64,000 nucleotides of DNA. Source: Allodiplogaster sudhausi (Eukaryota > Nematoda > Chromadorea > Rhabditida > Diplogasteridae). The DNA is taken from assembly GCA_945643635.1 (NCBI GenBank), contig CALZFC010000021.1, positions 2,052,001-2,116,000 on the forward strand. The letters are read 5' to 3'. Shown in pieces: positions 47,116 through 58,652 of the stretch. Made by a program: the position numbers and the translations under genes. The stretch's first letter is position 1; every line of letters begins with the position of its first letter. The notes under the pieces were generated by a model. That model did not search any database. It was not told the origin of the DNA and saw nothing but the letters and a program-made list of their open reading frames with translations.

Positions 47116-47498
47116 GATTGGTCAATGAACTACATATACATATAAGACAAGTATTATTCGCACATATTGTAAGACAGAACTGGAATGACACATGGAAAAG
47201 GAACTATTTATGTATGTAAGCCAAATTAGAAACATAGTTAAAGATGTAGCTTCATCTGCACAGGTAGGATAAGCTGCATGAGGTATTGGGATTCTCTGAC
47301 GATCGTGTTCATGTGCGTGGAAAGGTAATCAGGGAGATCAAAAGCGCGAAGAATTATCCTACTAATTTAAGAGAATATGAATGCATATCAATATTAAATT
47401 AACACGGTGTTTGCTATATTTGGGAATGAGATTGTGGCCGTGTTTGACTCTTCTGATGAAATGGCAAGGAGAACAAATGCTGTTTTCTCATTCAAACG

Positions 47499-50139
47499 CT
47501 AGAACATTCGCCAGATGCGCTCGTGCAATTGCGGAAAGGCAACTCCGCCGGAGGCCGGTTGCAGGAGACTGAAAGAAAACTTTTTTGTATTCTAGGTATG
47601 TCTATCATATCATATTTTTTTAATAATTGTAATATGAAGAAGAATAATAAAAAGGCTAATGATGATATAATTGTCCATTTTCCCAGAAGCTACATACGAG
47701 GAGAAGGGCTGAGATGCGGTGGAGACGGAAGGGCCGCCGCCGGCCGCCGCGAGCGCCTGTCCATAGAGACTGGCCGTGCGGTGCAGCTGAAGCGCGTTGA
47801 CGCTGGCGGTCGCGGCCTCCTCTCCGTTCGCTTGTCGCTTGAACTTGTTCCGTCGGTTTTGGAACCAAATCTTCACCTAAAGCACAACAGATTTATAATC
47901 TCTTAAAAGAAATTTAACATTCTATGAACTGCAAAAATGAACAAAAAATAATGACCTGCGTCTCGCTAATGTTCAGCCGTTGCGCGAGAGCAGTACGCTC
48001 GTTGCTGCTCAGGTAGCGTTTCATGTCAAACGTCGACTCGAGTTGGGATACCTTCAAAAATGAAGAATTTTTTGAGCTATCTTCTGAAAGTGAAGGGTAA
48101 GTTACACAGAAACAATTGCTAAAATATTATAATACCATGAATAGAGAAAGACTTATCCAGACCTGCTGTCTTGTAAAAACAGTGCGTGTCTTCTTCTTGC
48201 GATCTTGAATCGCGCCATCGCCCGCTCCATAATGATTCCCTCCGCCTCTTTCTTGCATTTCGTTGTCACTGCCATTTTCGGCTGTAAAAAAAGGTTTTGG
48301 TTAAAAATATATTAAAAACAAAGTAAATTTTAGTTTGCCAATAATGCAGAATAATAGCAGGGAATTTTTTTTCCTACAAACCCATGTCTAGGGGATCTTC
48401 TTCAATCTCAGATTCCACCGGACTGCCGCTCGGCGACTCCTTTTTGAGAGCGTCATCCTAAATTGTTTCTTATGGTTGTTTTTGTTTAAAAATAATATAT
48501 ATGTATGTACACATATGTATATATTTCAGGATATCTTACATTCGAATCATCAGTCTTCACAATCAGCGAGCGGGCACGCAAATCAGCCTGAAGTGTACTG
48601 TCGAAAGCTGCAAAATACGAATCGTACATAGCTTTGTAGAATTAAATAATCTTAACATAATTTACAATTCAATTTTTGCAAACTTATTGCTGAGCACAAT
48701 AACGAAAAGAAACCCTTTGAATGTCATGTGTCGAAAGGGCTAGGTTGATTTTGAAAGAGTCTAAGAAAGGTGATAGTCGCTTAGTGACAAAGTCAGACAC
48801 ATGGTACATATGATTTAGTGTCACTCTCATGTGAGCCTGATTGTGAGCAGAGATGAGGAAGTAACAGTGAAAGAGGAAGAGCAAAGGAGTTCAAAGTTGG
48901 CTCGGCTCGATTGTCGCTTCAAATGTGTATCTGTGAGGAGTGTCGGCTTTCATTGCCTGGCTCAACTTGAACACTCATTGTTCGCACATATGCTGGGCAG
49001 ACCGCATTCCTTGCGCCCCCTTCGTGTTTATGAGGGTGGTGTAAATCCCGCAAATTCCTTGTCTCCTCTTTCTTCCGTGGTCATCATGCCATTTGTTCTG
49101 ATGGCTACATTCATTTAGAAGGGTAGACGATGATTCGTGCGAATTGCGAATTTCGCCAGAGAGCACATTATCCGTGCCAGTGCTCTGGGCCATCGGAGAA
49201 AAGTCAATTATCCCTTCTGTACCCATGCGCCCTCTTTCAACTGATGGCACCCATTTGAGCCTTCAGGTGGATCCCAATAGTCACGATACTTGTTTCCGTC
49301 CTGACTTCTACTTTCCCAACATCATCAAGCTTATCATTGAGAATCTTCTTGCTCTGCCTCTCCTTTATGGCAGTGAAAGAGTGAGCGAGAACGCGAATTC
49401 ATTCATGTCAGATTTCGCACATAACAAATGCGAGTTTTTCGGCTTCATCAAAAGACGCAAAAGGCACTTAGGCGGGATGGAAAGAGAGAATGGGCTGGAA
49501 TAGTCGGTTCCGAGTGTGGTAGTGATTATGGTATTGCACTGCTTCTCTCACTCATCCCCTTGCTCTTTGTCTCTCTCTTCTTCTCATTCTTTCTCTCTCT
49601 TCTTCTCACTCTTTCTCTCTCTCCCACTCTAGATGACTGGAACGAAAAAAGAAGACTTGTCGAGAAAAAGCGAGGCGAGTGAGAGTGGCTGAAGCAAAAG
49701 CATTGAGTGCTTTTTGATGGGCGTCCGTCCATCTGAGCTCGTCATGCAAGAGAGGCCATTCCTTGGCCATTTAGCCTCCTTATCCCGATAAGTGCGCATC
49801 ACCATCTAACACTCTAACTTATCTCGCTCACCTCGCCGCCTTCCTCCTGATGGAAGTTCCTCATTCGGTACCACCGTTTAAGTAGTCACAACTCTGGACT
49901 AGCGCAAGCGCGACCCATATTTGTAATTTGCAGAAGACACGGTCACTCAGTCCAGCTCAAACTGTCGAGAACAAGAGAGGGCCTAACCACTGGAAGTCAT
50001 CGGCTACACCTTTAACTTGGAGGAATTAAGCATGCCTCGCCTGCTCTTAATAAACAGCACCGACAATTCTTCGGAAGAGTGAGCAAACGCCGAATTTGTT
50101 GAGCGGCAATCTCTCTCCTTTTTTCTCGTCCTCTTCCCT

Positions 50140-50178
<39 letters not shown>

Positions 50179-52490
50179 CTCTCTCTCGCGCCCTTCTCAC
50201 AGCCCTGCAGTTGCCTAACACACCGTCCGAATATGTCGGAACTTGTCAAAGCTTCGCAACAGTCGCAGGAACAATGGCCTAATTGGATGGGCGAGTGCTT
50301 TTGCTAGAATCGAGAGAAAGGAGAAGAAGAAGAGCACCACTGCTGGGGGTCTGGCGGCGATTTTTGCTCGTCTTCATCTCCTAACACAGAAAGATCACTA
50401 TCTACCTTTTCTCAGCTCGTCTTCACTTTGTGCGGGCGCCTCCCAACCCTCTCCCGACTCTCTCTCATTTGATACTCATTATTCTAATTGTATGTAAGCA
50501 CGGCAGCTGCATATTTGTTTGGTGTCTCTTTTTCTATCTCTCTATTATCCCTCTCTCTCTCACTCTTTCTTCTCTCTACTCAGTACTGTTCTTCTTCGCC
50601 GACAGCGCGACTTCTCGAGGATGCTCCTCTGCCACATTGCTCTTGAGTTAATAGGATTTAGACACCGGATTGTTTCTTCTTATCCTTCTTCTGCCAGTAC
50701 CCCTGAATACGAGAGGAGAGGTCATCTTGGAGGAAGAAGGAGATGATGATGATGAATGGATAATGAGCAGGCGCTGCCGAGAGCAAGGCGTGAAAAGGCG
50801 GGGAGGGGGGGGGGCTACCAGATTGGAGTGCGGCCAAGGGCCCAAAAGACCGAAATCGGATACCATCTCTCTAAACATTGATATTTAGCATGCATGTGCA
50901 CCTTTCTGTGATGCCTTCCATTATTAGTTGCCCTAGCATGTGCATAAGGAGAAAGAGGAAGAACTTTCTCATGTCTTCTCAGCAGTTGGACCCACTCACT
51001 CATTATGGCCGCTGGTCATTGATTCTGGCCAATGGCGGCACTCAAGCGAGCCGCCGAAAATACACGGTATCATCATGAGATGTGTCAAGAGACTCGTTCC
51101 GGAAACGGTACTGATTGCACCATCGGGAGAGCAAGGTGCGAAGCAAGAGAGAGAAAGAGACAGAGAGATGGAAAGAGTGATAGAAAGAGTGAGAGAGAGA
51201 GAGAAAGAGAAAGAGAAAACATGTTCTCGGACACGGCACGCGAGGGAGAGGCGCGCGAGCTATGAGAAGCGAGAAGACAAGAAGGAAGCATGTCAGAGGA
51301 GGACAACCGAGAAAAGGTGAATGGGAATAACAAACACGACCCGCTGTGCGCAGCTTGATAGGTAATGCTACTCTTCGTGATCATGTAGAGAAAGAAAGAG
51401 GGAGAGGGAGAGAGCGAGAGAGAGAGTGAGAGAGAGTAAGAGAAAAGCGAGACTGCGGACCAAGGAGAACGAGAACGTTAAAGTGAGAGACAGGGGAGAG
51501 AGTGAAAATAAGAAAGGAGAGAACAGTGTTAAGACATGTTGAGGGCATTCATTTCCTGTCACTCGGCATGGCTTAACTCATCATCACTTTCTCTCTCACT
51601 CTCTCTCTCTCTCACTCTCTTCATTTTTCTCGTCCTCCATCCCTTGCTCTCTCTCTCTCTCTGTCTTTCTCTCTCACAACATGCATAGAAGGGAGACGAC
51701 TGCCACTGGAAAGGCTAAGACGCTGCTCGATCGGCCAAATTAGCCCCCTTACAACGTGTAAGCCATCGTGGAAGTGGCAAGAGTGGGGGAGAGGCAGCTG
51801 AAGGAATGGTGCTGGCTTACGGTAGCAGAGTCGAGGAGCGCGAGAGGCGGACGAGGAGGCTGACGTGGCCGCGGCGGCCAGCGCTTGCAGAGTAGCCCAC
51901 GGCGGCAACAAGCCAGGCAGCAGCGGCAGCTGAGGCATCTGCGGTCCGCCGGCACACGAGCCGGGCAAGAGACCGGCTGGAAGATAATAGAATAAAGAGA
52001 GTTTTCCAGCAAGGTTTTCAGCAAGAAGATATAAAACAAAACATTAAACCAAGCTATAAAACAGACATATCGAAAGCGGGCGTTAGTAAAACCTTGCTGA
52101 AGAAAGGCGGCAAGCTGAGGCAGCAGCAAAGGATGCGGAGAGAGCACTCCGTTAGAAGGCTCCAGCTGCTGCGCGGCCATCGGGTCGCTCTGGTCAGAGT
52201 CGACTGGCGAAGCGTGCGAGGACGGCTCGTCGTCCGCCCTGGAATCACTCTTATATGGCTTTTTTTTAGAAGAAAAAAAGAATCTGCCGTATTTTTTTAT
52301 TCATGCATTCTTTTAGTTGTAAACCAGTTCTGTAGTAAGAGAAAGTGTACTTGACGAGGAGATCGTCAATGGAGAATCGCTGCTTGACACTCGAGACGCC
52401 GGACGCGGCGTCGTCTGCCGGGCTGCGTGGCGCGGGCGATGAGCGGAGAGCGCGTTTCCGATCGGAGGACGAGGAGGAGGAAGAGGACAT
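47499..52490 (-). CDS. hmx: Hmx/NK5-class homeobox transcription factor
   Basis: Nine exons: 52351-52490, 52093-52238, 51821-51976, 48540-48607, 48382-48457, 48163-48281, 47956-48051, 47698-47876, 47499-47568. Phases agree throughout; total 1050 nt, 349 residues. The homeodomain is residues 223-282, split by two introns. It starts RKKKTRTVF, contains [11 protein letters not shown] and the recognition helix [17 protein letters not shown], a pattern I know from Hmx proteins (C. elegans mls-2). Residue 56 is Phe where Hmx proteins I know have Trp. Near the N-terminus, FSIDDLL (39-45) resembles the eh1 repressor motif. Residues 48-150 are Pro/Leu/Ala-rich; residues 170-195 are acidic. It should be a nuclear, sequence-specific DNA-binding factor acting in mesodermal or neural patterning. 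The 3.2-kb third intron may hold regulatory elements. Donors CAG|GTC flank both homeodomain introns. Confidence 0.95.
48608..51820. other. Large third intron of the Hmx gene
   Basis: 3.2 kb without a supported exon, containing CT/GA tracts at 49540-49625, 50142-50176, 51150-51216, 51390-51442 and 51590-51664 and unique sequence between them. Its size compared with the other introns makes it a candidate location for enhancers. Confidence 0.6.
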
Positions 52491-54605
52491 GCTGCTGCTA
52501 CTTTCCCCCTGCAGAGGCAGAGAATGATGAGGCCTTCTCAGGCTAATTCCGTCGCCGTCCAATCCGCATCGCATTGCGACGTAACAGCCAAAGGCTATTT
52601 CTAAATCATTCCCATTTAAAGTGCACGCGCACATGACTTCGTCACTGCGACGATGCAAGTTGTCTTCTCGCATCGCACTAATCCGTAATCCATTCATCCT
52701 TATCTTTTCGCATAACTTCTGTTTTCTTCATTCTACTGAAAAGGACGTTGTCAGTCGGCGTTAATCGCCTGTTCAACAAATCAGAAGCTGATTGCCCTAA
52801 GGCGAAAGTAATAAAGAGGCAAAAAGGGAGAGAGGGAAAGGGAGAGATAAGCAGAGAACAGATTGAGGCGGTCATCTAGAGCATGCCACCAAAGAAGTCT
52901 CTCCTAGTGACGCTCTCCTATTCCAAATCAGGAGAGAGATAAGAAGCGCCAGTAAATCCGGCTGAAATACTACAATGTCGTTGCCACTTGAGAATCAAGC
53001 GCTATTCTCGGCTCAGATCAGTTCAATTACTGCCAATAATTCTCTCGCACAATAGCACCTTTCTAACAATAATCAGAAGAACACTTCGCACAGGGCCGGC
53101 AGCTAAATGGCATCGAACGAATATTGTGCCCTGCACCCACGTGGACAACTACCGTAGTCTCGCGAGGGACGAGAAAACGGACCGAGAAGGGGGGGCGGTA
53201 AATGGTTGGGGCGGCTGTTCTGGATAGGCGAGGGGCGGGTACAAACGGAACGAAAAGAAAAAGGAAGAGAATGGGCTAGCGCGAGAAGAAGGAGAGGCCA
53301 GTTAATTTTGTCCAGCCACTATTGCTGGAGAGACCGCCAGTATTCATCTCCTCATGCAGCTTTTCACTTTCCTCTCTCGTTTTCCTTCTCTTTCTCTGCT
53401 TTCAGTTGTTTTTCACTCTATTTCTCGCAATACTTATCCCTCGCTAACACTCATAAGATTGGGTGAGTGGTGACTGAGAAAAGGAGCAAGGCAGAAACTG
53501 AACGGTCTAATTGTACGAAGAAAGAGAAGATGAAGCTCCGCCCAGACCGCGGATCGCCAACACCGAAATTGACCGCGATGGAACCGCGGAAACCCCGAAT
53601 AGCAAAGGAAGAGGGAGAGGGTGCCAAAAGGCATTGTTAGCCAGGACGCGGTGTTCAGCCCTGCCAGACTAATCAAGTTGAGGGGCAGCGATGGGAAGGA
53701 AGGAATGAGGAAGAGATTATAACTATCTATGAAATGATAATGAGCTTCCTGTGATAGAGAAAGAATAGGATGAAGCGAGGCAGAAAAGGTGAGAGAGAAG
53801 AGGAGTCGAGAAGGAGAGATAGAGAGAGATAGAGAATGCGAGAGAGAATGGAAGAGAGACATTCAGTACACGGGACACTGTGGAGTTCATCAGAGCCTGA
53901 GAAGAGTGAGAGATTGATTTTTTTAATGCAGTCTATATTCATTTTGATTAAAACCATGTTAGCCGTTGGGGGGAGGGGTAGAAAATGAGCAACTAGATCA
54001 AGCGAAAGAACTAAAGCACCAGAAGCCGGAGATGGAAGCAGCGGTTATTTAGTGATAAGCAGTTATCAGCTCCCGCTCAATACACAAATCATCTCACTTT
54101 GCCTGATTTTGTAACGTTCCTCGTTGGCTGGCAATTGATCATTTATGATTTGCGCTTCTCTATCGGAAGCAGACAAATGCCAAGCCGCCCCCAATGAGAC
54201 TCACAAAAAGGACTAAGAAATTGCTGCGCTGTTAAAAGCGAAATTTAGTAAGGTTAAAATGAATATAACTGCAACGGTCTTCCAGCACAAGAGCATAAAA
54301 AGAAGTGGTTGTTTTCAAGGGGTGGCACACACTTTGTGTCCTAATGTAGAAGCAACAAGTCAAGCGCGAGTCTTCATAAAAGATTTCTTGAATAATCTGG
54401 AAAAACAAAGAAGATGCGCATTAATTTATTTTGTCAAGACGTGAATGGGCTTCCACCAATACATGCCGGCGGTTGAAATAGAACAGTTAGAATTTTGCTC
54501 TGCTAAGTAAATGATATACAATATGGCGATATACACAAATGATCACCTTTATTTACGGAAGTAGTTATTTTATAGCAAAAATATTATTATAGCAGGACTT
54601 GCAAC

Positions 54606-54673
54606 TATGTATGTATGTATGTATGTATGTATGTATGTATGTATGTATGTATGTATGTATGTATGTATGTATG
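54606..54673. repeat. (TATG)17 microsatellite
   Basis: Seventeen perfect TATG units, 68 bp. The lack of interruptions suggests it is polymorphic. A short, broken relative occurs near 34640-34675. Confidence 0.97.
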
Positions 54674-55296
54674 CAGTTATGATGTGGTATGTATGCGAGT
54701 TCATGGATAGCAACCGCTTCGTTGCTTCTCAATCTCTTTTCATGTGCAGTTGATATTGCTTTTGTACGCAAAATTATTTCCTTTTCCTTCTGAAGGAGGC
54801 CAAGCAATAGATGTGAAGCCACGCAGAGACGATGACTGTGGCAATTACAAAAGGCTTTCCATCCGGAAAAGTGGCAGGATGCTTCGTACTTTTGAAGGCT
54901 TAGCAAATGGACGAGCAGAGGTGAGAAGGTCGGAAGCGAGGATTAGCAGAGACAACTCATTCTAGGTGGAAAGAATAAAAGTAGCGAGGGACAGATAATA
55001 TAGACGAGAGAGAGAGATAGAGAAAGAGAGAGACGAGAAAGTGCACGGAGCTAAAGATGAAGAGAGAAGAAGGAAGAAAGAGTGTAAAAGGGCAAGGAAG
55101 AGCGGTCAGTTGAGTCGCTAATTGCGCGGAGCAGAAATGCCTGGGTGTTATCCTTGAGAGTTGCCCGGGGTTCACACCGCTCATTAATGCATCACAGGTT
55201 GCCAGCTTCTGCAGTGCGATGGATTACACGGGGAAGGCGTCACTCTCTACACCTATCGCCTTATCTTTTTTCCTCTCTTTGTCTCTCGTCATCTCC

Positions 55297-55299
<3 letters not shown>

Positions 55300-55340
<41 letters not shown>

Positions 55341-55345
55341 CTCTC
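55300..55345. repeat. CT microsatellite
   Basis: CT run continuing into CTCGCTCTCTCG variants. Confidence 0.93.
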
Positions 55346-56598
55346 GCTTGTTCTTCGCTCCTCTGCCACTCTCGCGCTCTCTCTCTCTTCCTCTTTCTTT
55401 CTTTCGTATCCACACTCTCGCCAGTACAATTCCTCTAATCTGCAGTTATTCTCTGCATCCAAGTTAATCCCATATGGCTGCACGATCATTGCCATTACCT
55501 TCTTTCTGAATATCTCAATACGCAAATTGTTTTTAATACAAAGACAGTCGAATCAGAGATTATACACATTTGTTAGGTGCAGTTTTCATTTCGTTCTTAT
55601 GTGCATAACCTTAGAAGAGTGACAGAGCGAAGAGAGTTAGATGGCATTAATTTGCCAATTTTCACTCACTTGCAGAATGCGATATGGCTAACCTTCCTGC
55701 GATCGCCGTTCCTCGATTGCCAGCCGCAACTACTTTCGCTAATAAGCTGCGCTTCAACTGCATAAATCATTTGGGGCATTGAGCCTGAGGCTTCCAGGGA
55801 AGGAGCCATATATAACATCCACTCTTGCTTTCGCTGCTTCACGTCGCATTTATTCTACAATTCTCTTTATTCGTATTATGAACATCGTTTGATAATCACA
55901 CTGTAATACATATGCTCTGTTCGTAGGGCAAGCATGCTTCTGCTTGAGCGAATATAAAAGTAGTGCTTGTTGTCAATATATTTTTAAACTAAATTTTTGC
56001 AACGGTATTTTTTTGAAGATTATCTTATAGCTTTTTCCAAGCACTGTAAAGGTATTCATATAGCTTTAACTATTTTTGTATGAGGAAATAAAGGGAAAAA
56101 GCAAGCATATTTTTAGCGCCACTCAAGTTTGTTTGCATAGCAGATTCTTATGGCTGATTTTAAGTGCTAGAAGCGAGGCTTTCCTCTTGCCGGAGCAGCA
56201 ACGCGTGCATCATTGTGTACAACACCTCTCCAAATTAGTCTGCTTCGTCAGCTGAAGTATGCGCTAATTCGGATTTCTTGCATTGATAAAGCGGAGGAGA
56301 ATGTCAAAATAATATTTACATTAATGTAAGGCAAAAAATTAGGGAATTACGGTCATGACACTTATGGAACAGACAAACACTTGCTAGCTCACACTAGAGG
56401 CATAAGTGGCGATGAATGCGAATCGTATTTTGCACGGTGAGAAATGTGTGGAAACAGCTATTTGACAGCTTCTCTGATACAATTGAAACTGGTAAATAAC
56501 AAACAATGAGATTTACTCTCCATTAAAGCAAAACATTTTTGTAGATCTTCTTGAAGGATCACAATTCGAGCGTTTTCTGGAATGTTTGATGTCGTTGT

Positions 56599-56709
56599 TT
56601 AGGCAGACTGCGCAATGTCATGCCAGAAGCAGGCCTTCATGTTCTCGAAACGGTCGTAACACGCGAGGTAAGAGAGGTCGAGCTGTCAAGATAAGAGAGA
56701 TAGAGAGGC

Positions 56710-56748
<39 letters not shown>

Positions 56749-57039
56749 TAGAGAGAGAGAGATTGAGTGAGAACTATCAAAGATCAGGAGTCCACTTTCA
56801 GTCATGTTGGTCTCTTTTTGTTGTAAGTCGTCAGTCAAACACGACCAATTTGGTAGGCCGCCCGGGTCGACGCCCTTGCCCTAGGCCGCCAATCTGCCCC
56901 TCTCAAGCAGCTTTTGCTTCTTTTGTATCTAACACACTATTGCTTTGAATCGCTCTCACGATTAAAAAGTTGCGTAATGCCTTAGGGAGCGAGGGAAGAG
57001 AGGAGGAATAAAGACGGAGAGAATGGGTAAGGGACAGAG

Positions 57040-57081
<42 letters not shown>

Positions 57082-58329
57082 GATGCAGCCGGCACCGAAA
57101 CTGGTTCAGCTTCGGCGTCTCCCGTCTCCTCCGTAGGCATGATGGGTCGCCTATCTTACAGCCTTTGTACATCTTTTTCTCACCATCCATTTTTTTTTCT
57201 TAGGCCAAATCTCTGAAGGACGCTGGAAACACTTCCTTAATAGCGAAACCATGGAAGGTACCAATGACATTTTGGTTTATTTTTGACAATAGCCTTGCTG
57301 ATTAATGGTAGTATTTCAAAATGTCTGGTGTAAATATGATTTAATAGTAAAATAAATAAATAATGCGGTATGAATATACCTGAGTGACGTTGCCCGGTCG
57401 CTGGTCGCAGAAGGTCATGCACTTCTCGCCCGCGAGTGTCGTGGCGACGCCGTTGCGACGGCAGCACGGCGAGTGGTCGCGGCCCTGCGCGGCGCAGAAG
57501 TGAATGTCAGCCGCCGCTTGCATCGGGCACGTGTCCATGCGGAAGTACATGGCCTGCAAGGTTATATTCCTTGGCTTGTATTGCAAGAATCTCCTGATTG
57601 TGAGGGTATTTATGAATGAAGCAGAATCGCGACTCCTCTCTCAAACCTGAAGGGAGTCTCGCGTGTACGAGCGGTACGAGCACTTGCTCAAGCACGAGTC
57701 GGGCAGGTTGCGCTCCTCGCAGCACGCCATGAACTTCTCGTCGGGGGTCTGCGGCTCGCGGAACGACTGATTCTCCTGTTTAAGCATGTAATATATATAT
57801 TTTTCCCCTTCTCTTTTCTTGTTGTTTGCTTTAATGATACTTGGTTAGTCCTTGAGTAAATATGTGATGTTCATGTCCAAGTTGTTATTCAGTTCTGACT
57901 AGCCAACCATTTCTCCATTGTTCTCACCGCTCCTGTTGATGACCTTGAGCGTACGAGAAGATGCGGCACGAGCGCGTGCCCGGTAGCAGCCGTAGTGGCC
58001 GCACGAGTAGCCGCCGCCACCGCAGCCGCCGCCGCACGACTGAAAAGCAGAATGATAATAGTCATTACGGGGAATTTTGGATCATATTCTTCTTTTTCGT
58101 TTTAAATTCCTAGCATCTTTTAAATATTTTCTTTTATTTTCTACCTTTTTATATAATTTTCATATGGGTATAAATGATTAATCATAAAAGTAATAATGAT
58201 AATAAATACCGGAAGTGGAGGAGGCGGCGCGCATCCGCCGCCGCAGACACCCGAGGCGAAGCAGGCAGACGAGAGGTCGACGAGGGTGGCGGCCACGAGT
58301 GCAGCGGCGAGGACGGAGGCAGAGTGCAT
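56599..58329 (-). CDS. Secreted DB-module protein
   Basis: Five phase-0 exons: 58210-58329, 57944-58039, 57647-57775, 57380-57553, 56599-56682; 200 residues. A signal peptide (MHSASVLAAALVAATLVDL, cleavage near SSA) is followed by a Cys/Gly/Pro-rich stretch (GVCGGGCAPPPPLP, then CGGGCGGGG). From about residue 83 comes the DB module: FMACCEERNLPDSCLSKCSY, then CPMQ, HFCAAQGRDHSPCC, KCMTFC, and the closing YDRFENMKACF. The spacing of the conserved cysteines matches the nematode DB family. The protein is presumably extracellular and disulfide-bonded; the molecular role of the family is poorly known. The last exon was found 700 bp away, beyond GA repeats, by its in-phase CTTGACAG|CTC acceptor and family-specific ending. 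The stop is TAA at 56599-56601. Confidence 0.94.
56705..56762. repeat. GA microsatellite in DB-gene intron 4
   Basis: GA tract 20 bp upstream, on the gene strand, of the last exon. A second GA run lies at 57040-57082 in the same intron. Confidence 0.92.
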
Positions 58330-58646
58330 GGCAGCAGAGGAGGGGAACTGGCAAAGAAGATGGCATCAGAGGCGTGCTACCGGAGGCATACTACTTATCG
58401 CTAGTTGGCGGGGGGCCACAAAACGCTAGCGACTAGCGCAGAGTCAGCTGGTTACAAAACAAACAAAAAAATGTAAGAAATAAAGGAATTCTCAGAGAAC
58501 AATGAATAAAACTGAAGAAAAAACTTAATGAAAAAATCTGTGATATTTGCGATATTGTATGAGCTCTGCGCGCACTGCTTACGCAGTGGCGCTGCTGTGA
58601 TACTCGGCTTGCCGAATGCTGTCTTGGTGCGGTGGCGGCTGGCCTC

Positions 58647-58652
58647 TTTATA
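58647..58652 (-). promoter_or_regulatory. TATA box of the DB-module gene
   Basis: TATAAA in the context GAGTATAAAGAGGCC on the minus strand, about 320 bp upstream of the ATG in otherwise GC-rich sequence. This implies a leader of up to about 290 bp, perhaps with an intron. The start site was not determined. Confidence 0.55.

Larger units (their letters stand above)
41611..47498. other. Intergenic region downstream of the Hmx gene
   Basis: No supported gene. It contains GA/CT tracts (41680-41790, 43918-43942, 44743-44780, 46341-46379 and others), AAG-type trinucleotide runs at 44553-44570 and 44671-44694, and a 131-bp tandem duplication at 46854-47115. Confidence 0.55.
52491..56598. other. 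Region between the Hmx gene and the DB-module gene
   Basis: This is upstream of Hmx and downstream of the DB gene. No supported exon. Notable contents are a TATG microsatellite (54606-54673), a CT microsatellite (55300-55345) and an AT-rich stretch from 55780 to 56110. Confidence 0.55.
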
